Origin: AP-15 sp963814865
GTDB lineage: Bacteria; Pseudomonadota; Alphaproteobacteria; ATCC43930; CGMCC-115725
Direction of reading: 5' to 3'
DNA length: 64,000 nucleotides
Assembly (NCBI GenBank): GCA_963814865.1
Contig: CAWFEN010000010.1
Coordinates: 744,001 to 808,000 of the forward strand
Made by a program: the position numbers and the translations under genes. How positions within the stretch are numbered: the stretch's first letter is position 1; each line of letters starts with the position of its first letter. Below are positions 59,494 through 64,000 of the stretch, piece by piece. A model generated the notes under the pieces. That model had not been told where the DNA came from. It searched no databases and saw only the letters and a list, made by a program, of their open reading frames with translations.

Positions 59494-60546
59494 CTAAGGG
59501 CTGCAATCACCGTGCAGGCAAAGCCGGAGTGGCCGCACGGTAAGCTGCGTGCCAACGATTTCCTTATAGGCAAATCGAACGTTGCCACACAAGCAGCCAC
59601 CCGTGATAACAGTGCTCATGCGGTCCCCAATATATGTGATGACGATTGACAAGGCTTCACGCACCCGTGTCGGAAGACCTGTGCCGATCTCAACGATACG
59701 CGAGGCACCAGCCTGGTGCGCGAAGCAGCATCGCTCCGTTGGCAGGTCGTCGCGTCGGTATAGCCGGGTGACCTCCCGCCAGCGCTCGACTTTGAATGCT
59801 TCGGCGAGCGCTGCCTCTGACGTGTCGTCACGCGCACCCGCGCAAGGGAATATCGCAACTGACGAAATCCAACATGCGAGGAATTCGGATCCACAACGCT
59901 CGATGCGAAACACGGCGCCGCGTCGTTGGATTTCGCCTCGGTCGTTCGCGGGCAGCGCGGTAAGCGGCAAGAGGAGACGACCACCTTCCTTGAGCCCGTC
60001 AAGCCATGACGCCGCCGGTCGGGTCGCACCGGCATTGACGTAAATGACATCCGCCGGTTCAAAGGGAAGCGACGCACCGTCATCTTGCATTACTCGTATA
60101 TTCGTCCAGCGTAAGAGATTTGCTCCGGCCCTCGCGGCAAGCCCAGCGTCATACTCGATTGCGGTCACCGCGCCCGAGGCTTCGGAAAGTTCGGCCAAGA
60201 TAGCGGTGTAGTAGCCAACACCGGCGCCAACATGAACGACGTGATCGCCTCCTCCTGGCGCAGCGCTAGCGATTAGGCGCGCGTGAAGCGACGGCTGGCC
60301 ATTGTTGAGATCGCGCTCCGGAACGATCCCGATGACATCGTCGGTGTAGAGATAGATTGGATCGTCGCTCGGAGTTGGCACGTAGCCGTGAAACGAGCGA
60401 AGAATAGGCCACGGTCCCGGGCCGAGAAAATCCTCCCGACGCACCTTAGCGAAAGCTGCCTCGACGCGCGTGTCCTGGGCCCCAGCGGCCGCCATGACCT
60501 TTTTCGCATACGCACGGCGAACAATCTCGAGCTCGGTTGCTTCCAT
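59494..60546 (-). CDS. Protein-L-isoaspartate O-methyltransferase-like protein, fused in frame to a GFA fragment
   Basis: Repairs isoaspartyl residues using S-adenosylmethionine if functional. From ATG 60546: VRREDFLGPGPWPILRSFHG, then the SAM-binding GGDHVVHVGAGVGYYTAILA and AVTAIEYDAGLAARAGANLL, with DVIYVNAGATRPAASWLDGL. No stop follows the methyltransferase end near 59650; the frame continues through SIVITYIGDR into MSTVITGGCLCGNVRFAYK at 59619. So the original stop seems lost and the open frame ends at 59494. The native methyltransferase is about 300 residues. Confidence 0.75.
   Translation of the reverse strand: MEATELEIVRRAYAKKVMAAAGAQDTRVEAAFAKVRREDFLGPGPWPILRSFHGYVPTPSDDPIYLYTDDVIGIVPERDLNNGQPSLHARLIASAAPGGGDHVVHVGAGVGYYTAILAELSEASGAVTAIEYDAGLAARAGANLLRWTNIRVMQDDGASLPFEPADVIYVNAGATRPAASWLDGLKEGGRLLLPLTALPANDRGEIQRRGAVFRIERCGSEFLACWISSVAIFPCAGARDDTSEAALAEAFKVERWREVTRLYRRDDLPTERCCFAHQAGASRIVEIGTGLPTRVREALSIVITYIGDRMSTVITGGCLCGNVRFAYKEIVGTQLTVRPLRLCLHGDCSP
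59499..59619 (-). pseudogene. GFA family N-terminal fragment
   Basis: MSTVITGGCLCGNVRFAYKE is the start of a glutathione-dependent formaldehyde-activating (GFA) type protein with the first zinc-binding CxC. The rest is lost. A matching C-terminal half lies at 62080-62391 on the other strand. Confidence 0.6.
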
Positions 60547-61067
60547 AACCACCCCTACCGTCGTCCTTTGGGCGACGCCGGTATCATCCTTAGTGCCGCC
60601 TGCCCATGATAGCATTCGTCGATGGGTCAGACAGCAGCCGCGAGAAGCAAAAATCAGGAATATCCCACCGCTTACGGAGGCCAGCTGGATCAGTCGTTTA
60701 GCCGGTGCAGAATTCCGGTGCGGTTGACCGCTATCGGTCGAACCTCCCTGTTCCGGGGCGAAGGCGGGAAGGTCTAGAATCGGCGCGTCTCGCCCATTGT
60801 CGTGCGCCCCGGCGAAGTTCGCCTCACCCAAGGACAGCGGACGGTCAGCCGGGGCACCGGGAACTGGTCTTCATGCCCCAAATGCGTCATTCGAGCCCAC
60901 GCGGACGAGTTGCCGAGTGTTCGCATGGTCTCGCGCGGCGACTGTCATTTTGGCAGCGCTGTACGCTCGATGTTCGACCGCCGCCGGTAAGGCGAATTCG
61001 TTGAGAGCCGTCGTGCCGGTCAGACCCCCGATGACTTGCCGCCGTAAGCGGTCCCCATGCGTGAGCC
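60547..61067. other. Region without a recognised gene
   Basis: Open frames of up to about 100 codons exist on both strands, but none shows a family, ribosome site or motif copy. Confidence 0.35.
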
Positions 61068-61526
61068 TCAGCCCATATTCGGTGGGCCGGGGCGAAACTG
61101 CGCCCCCTGGGCGAGCAGACCGGCACCCGGAACAAAGTTTACCTCCAGTCTGATGCCGTCCGGGTCCTCGAATAAAACGGAGTAGTAGCCCGGTGCCCAT
61201 GTGTCTTCGGCGGGGCCGCGAACGGTGGTCGCGCCCATCTCGCTGAGCAGGGCGGCGCATTTGTCCACATCCTCACGCGAGCGGGCGCGGAGGCAGAGAT
61301 GGTGCAGGCCGACCCGCTGCTGCACGAAGCGCTCGTGAGCCAGTGCCGGATCGCATGGTTCGATGCCAATCGCGGTCCGCGCCCCGACGCAGTAGAAGAA
61401 CCTGTCGCTGTCGGACACCACCCTCATCCCGAACTCGGGCAAGAGGCGACGATAGAACTCGCGGGCAGCGTCAAAGCGGCTCACCGTCAGTATGACGTGC
61501 GCCATTCCATTGATTTCGACGGTCAT
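61068..61526 (-). CDS. VOC (glyoxalase/dioxygenase-fold) family protein
   Basis: A 152-residue single VOC module. MTVEINGMAHVILTVSRFDA and FYRRLLPEFGMRV form the first beta-alpha-beta-beta-beta unit. HERFVQQRVGLHHLCLRARS and YSVLFEDPDGIRLEVNFVPG form the second. Metal ligands at H10, H75 and E130 are likely. The substrate is unknown. The start overlaps the tautomerase stop (ATGA at 61523-61526), so the genes are translationally coupled; a role in degrading small aromatic or unsaturated compounds would fit. Confidence 0.85.
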   Translation of the reverse strand: MTVEINGMAHVILTVSRFDAAREFYRRLLPEFGMRVVSDSDRFFYCVGARTAIGIEPCDPALAHERFVQQRVGLHHLCLRARSREDVDKCAALLSEMGATTVRGPAEDTWAPGYYSVLFEDPDGIRLEVNFVPGAGLLAQGAQFRPGPPNMG

Positions 61527-61768
61527 CGATCACGCCTTTCTAGCGTGGCGTCGTCGACACCGGCTCTGCCGTAGCCACGGCCGAATTTGTCTAGTTGTAA
61601 TCGACCGCCGACAGCCCAGTTTTCACGCTCAACTTGGGCTATAATGATGGTCACCCATTCGGGCGGCACGTCGAGAGCCACTGTGACAGCTTTGGTTACA
61701 GCATCGGTAAGTGCTCGCTTTATCTCTATGGAGCGACCCTTTTCCATGTGAATGGTGACTACAGGCAT
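61523..61768 (-). CDS. 4-oxalocrotonate tautomerase family protein
   Basis: An 81-residue protein with the mandatory proline after the start (MPVVTIHMEKGRSIEIKRAL), which becomes the catalytic base. DAVTKAVTVALDVPPEWVTI and IAQVERENWAVGG follow. The length (about 60-80) is normal. It is the first gene of the pair with the VOC protein. Confidence 0.88.
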   Translation of the reverse strand: MPVVTIHMEKGRSIEIKRALTDAVTKAVTVALDVPPEWVTIIIAQVERENWAVGGRLQLDKFGRGYGRAGVDDATLERRDR

Positions 61769-62079
61769 CACACCCCTCCGGCATCTCGGCGTTGGACCCC
61801 ACGGAATTGATCGGCCAACGTTAGTTGAGAGGTGGCCCTGACGCCAGCGCGAGCATGGCCGGTGGAGCGCCCGGCCCCCGTTAGCCAGGAATTGGCGATG
61901 CTGATCCACGACCGCTTGCGGCGCGCAGGCGCCGGGCGGGCCGGGGTGTCCCGGCGGGGTCGCCGCGGGACTCCGGGAGCGAGAGGAGGGCCTTCGCGGG
62001 ATTGCCTCGCGGCGCCCGCAACGACAGATTTGTCGCATGGACGACTTAGCGGCGCGCACCGACAGCTATTTCCTGAAGA
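61769..62079. other. Region without a recognised gene
   Basis: GC-rich sequence between the divergent tautomerase gene and the GFA half; no supported gene. Confidence 0.3.
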
Positions 62080-62391
62080 CCAAGGCAATCGTCCGCCGCT
62101 TTGGGCGCACCGTTCGTCACATGGTTCAGCGTGGCGGCGGCAGATTTCCGCCTGATCAAAGGAAATCCCGCCGGGTTGCAGTCGTCCGAGGTAGGGGTGC
62201 GGTCCTTCTGCCCGGCTTGTGGCGCCCAATTGACGTTCGAGCACGTCAGCTATCCGGACGGGATCGACATAACGACATGCAGCCTCGACGATCCGAACGT
62301 GCTGCCGCCGCGCGATCACACCCGCGTCAGCAGTCGGTTGCGCTGGATCGTCCGGGACGATTTGCCTGAACACCACGAAGAGCGTAGATGA
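62080..62391 (+). pseudogene. GFA family C-terminal half
   Basis: GAPFVTWFSVAAADFRLIKG, VGVRSFCPACGAQLTFEHVS and TTCSLDDPNVLPPRDHTRVS are the zinc-binding CxxC end of a GFA-type protein. The N-terminal half is absent; an in-frame TGA precedes it near 62073. See the finding on a possible inversion. Confidence 0.7.
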
Positions 62392-62407
62392 GCGTGTGGG
62401 GACTGCT

Positions 62408-62827
62408 ATGGCCGATCAAGCAGAGACGAGAGTTTGGGTCTTCTTCTACGGATCGAACATCAATCTCGATGTCCTCAAAGCTGCCGGTCTGGTGCCTGGG
62501 GAATGGGAAGTCGCGCGTGCCCCCGGATTTGATATTCGCATCGCGCCGCCCGCTAATCTTGTTCGTTCGGACCAGCACACGGTTTGGGGGATCAACGCGA
62601 CGGCGACCCACGCGGAACGCTCGGTCAGACGTATCTACCGGAGGCGATCCTGACCGTTACCGCCGAAGGCAAGCTGCGGCCCACCATACCTACATCTCGC
62701 ACAATATAATGCCCGTTAAAGCTGATCCGGTCTACCTCGACCGCATCACATTGCCCGCGCGTCAATTCGGGTTCCCACCCTGGTATCTCGAAAAGCTGGA
62801 GACGTTCCGCGCTACCGCTCAACCGTC
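62408..62827 (+). pseudogene. Gamma-glutamylcyclotransferase-like protein, frameshifted
   Basis: MADQAETRVWVFFYGSNINL starts the family fold (the YGSN loop binds substrate), then APGFDIRIAPPANLVRSDQH. A frame break near 62620-62640 leads to ITLPARQFGFPPWYLEKLET. The 3' end runs into the IS5 element. Confidence 0.7.
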
Positions 62828-62831
62828 TAGC

Positions 62832-64000
62832 AGGCTGCTGAAAAGGGTTGCCGATTTTGCGGATCGCTGATTCTCTCGCCCATTGGGGAATGGGGGATGT
62901 CGATGCGCGGTGACGATGCGACCAAAGGCAGTCTGTTCAGCTACATCGATCTGGAGAAGCGGATATCGGCAGATCATCCGCTGCGGGTGATCCGGGAGAT
63001 CACCAACGCGGCGCTGGTGTCGCTGTCGGGCGATTTCGACGCGCTGTACTCGCCGATCGGCCGGGAGTCGATCCCGCCAGAGCGGCTGCTGCGCGCCTTG
63101 CTGCTGCAGGCCTTCTATTCGATCCGCTCGGAGCGGCAATTGGTCGAGCGGCTCGACACCGACCTGTTGTTCCGCTGGTTTGTTGGGCTCGGTATCGAGG
63201 ACCCGGTGTGGGACGCCACCAGCTTTACCAAAAACCGCGACCGGCTGCTCGATGGCGAGGTGGCGGGCAAATTTCTCGCCGCGCTGCTGGCGCACGACAA
63301 AGTGAAGGGGTTGTTGTCGAGCGAACATTTCTCGGTCGACGGCACGCTGTTGGAAGCCTGGGCCAGCCCCAAGAGCTTCCGCCCAAAGGACGGCTCGGGC
63401 ACCCCGCCCGGGCCGGGGCGCAATGCCGAGCGCGATTTCCACCGCGAGCGGCGCCAGAACGACACGCATGCCTCGACCACCGATCCCGACGCCCGGCTGT
63501 TCCGCAAGGGAAGGGGCAAGGAGGCGCGCCTGTGCTTTATGGGCCACGCGCTGATGGAGAACCGCAACGGGCTGATCCTTGATGCGGTGACGACGCGCGC
63601 CTCGGGCCATGCCGAGCGATTGGCCGCGATCGCCTTGATCGAGCCGCGCGCCGACCGCCCCAACCCGATCACGCTGGGCGCCGACAAGGCCTATGACACC
63701 AGCGATTTCGTGATGGAATGTCGCGAGCACACGGTCACCCCACATGTCGCGCAGAACACGACCGGCCGGCGCTCGGCGATCGACCGCCGCACCACCCGGC
63801 ACTCCGGCTACGAGATCTCCCAGCGCATCCGCAAGCGCATCGAGGAGGCCTTCGGCTGGGCCAAGACGGTGGCCGGGCTGCGCAAGATGCGCCATCGCGG
63901 CCTGCCCAAGGTCGACTGGCAATTCACCCTGGCGATGGCCGCCTACGACCTCGTCCGCCTGCCCAAACTGCTTGGCCGCGCCGGCGCCGTGACCGGCCAT
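62832..64000 (+). mobile_element. IS5-family insertion sequence (runs off the window)
   Basis: Begins near GGCTGCTGAAAAGGG at 62832, like IS5-type terminal repeats, and contains the transposase gene at 62897. Confidence 0.75.
62897..64000 (+). CDS. IS5-family transposase, partial
   Basis: At least 368 residues; no stop before the end of the window. MSMRGDDATKGSLFSYIDLE starts after a GGGGGAT site. The DDE catalytic segments are HFSVDGTLLEAWAS, ITLGADKAYDTSDF and KRIEEAFGWAKTVAGL, with RRHAWNTTG-like basic regions in between. A long antisense open frame over the same bases is a shadow. Confidence 0.9.
   Translation, partial: MSMRGDDATKGSLFSYIDLEKRISADHPLRVIREITNAALVSLSGDFDALYSPIGRESIPPERLLRALLLQAFYSIRSERQLVERLDTDLLFRWFVGLGIEDPVWDATSFTKNRDRLLDGEVAGKFLAALLAHDKVKGLLSSEHFSVDGTLLEAWASPKSFRPKDGSGTPPGPGRNAERDFHRERRQNDTHASTTDPDARLFRKGRGKEARLCFMGHALMENRNGLILDAVTTRASGHAERLAAIALIEPRADRPNPITLGADKAYDTSDFVMECREHTVTPHVAQNTTGRRSAIDRRTTRHSGYEISQRIRKRIEEAFGWAKTVAGLRKMRHRGLPKVDWQFTLAMAAYDLVRLPKLLGRAGAVTGH

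Noticed and set aside
62819..64000. 393-codon open frame antisense to the IS5 transposase
   Set aside because: The plus strand shows the DDE motifs; the antisense frame has none.

Overview
The window comes from a GC-rich alphaproteobacterium. The 16S sequence, the order 16S-tRNA-Ile-tRNA-Ala-23S-5S-tRNA-fMet, a DUF1489 gene and a MucR regulator all point there. A Rhodospirillales-type lineage is my best guess, but the sequence alone does not settle the genus.

Layout. (1) 1-5.46 kb: an intact acyl-CoA carboxylase operon (mccB, TfoX-like, LLM oxidoreductase, mccA, DUF1489). (2) 5.6-12.05 kb: a complete rRNA operon with a strong promoter and a terminator. Its 23S gene carries an intervening sequence that encodes a four-helix-bundle protein. 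Related hairpins sit elsewhere in the 23S and in the spacer. (3) 12.0-17.6 kb: a decayed genomic island next to tRNA-fMet. It holds a serine-recombinase remnant ending inside the tRNA, two tyrosine-recombinase remnants, an I42-inhibitor-like/papain-like pair, and a module of thymidylate synthase-like, uracil-DNA glycosylase, MazG-like and ribbon-helix-helix genes, mostly broken by frameshifts. (4) 17.8-19.4 kb: transposase debris (IS1380, IS3, RAYT). (5) 19.4-28.7 kb: two large surface or secreted protein genes, a C39-RHS fusion and a protein with about 202-residue repeats, then MucR. (6) 28.7-33.2 kb: a second broken integrase with a zinc-ribbon gene, a frameshifted kup and an IS630 scrap. 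(7) 33.3-57.7 kb: a stress and fermentation region. It has a Crp/Fnr regulator, a CheB-CheR-PAS-kinase-REC-REC-LuxR hybrid, TreZ and a glycogen debranching enzyme, Spy-like and Hsp20 genes, phosphoketolase and acetate kinase, DUF202 and PRC-barrel proteins, a proton-type P-ATPase, a slipin, an ECF sigma factor, YihY and several tiny membrane proteins. (8) 57.8-64 kb: IS3 and IS5 elements around a rearranged patch (isoaspartate methyltransferase, VOC protein, tautomerase, GFA halves, broken gamma-glutamylcyclotransferase).

How it fits together. In the stress region a 20-bp motif (consensus RAGTAGTTTCCGAGNCTRCC) recurs seven times. Each copy is between genes and points towards the next gene, so I infer a shared regulon. 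Phosphoketolase makes acetyl phosphate, acetate kinase turns it into ATP, the P-type ATPase can export protons, and TreZ with the debranching enzyme links glycogen to trehalose. This is a coherent set for energy-limited, osmotic or acid stress.

Frameshifts cluster in mobile or accessory genes while long ORFs such as the 1593-residue kinase and the 787-residue phosphoketolase are intact. Gene decay therefore explains them better than general sequencing error. The kup and RHS frameshifts remain ambiguous.
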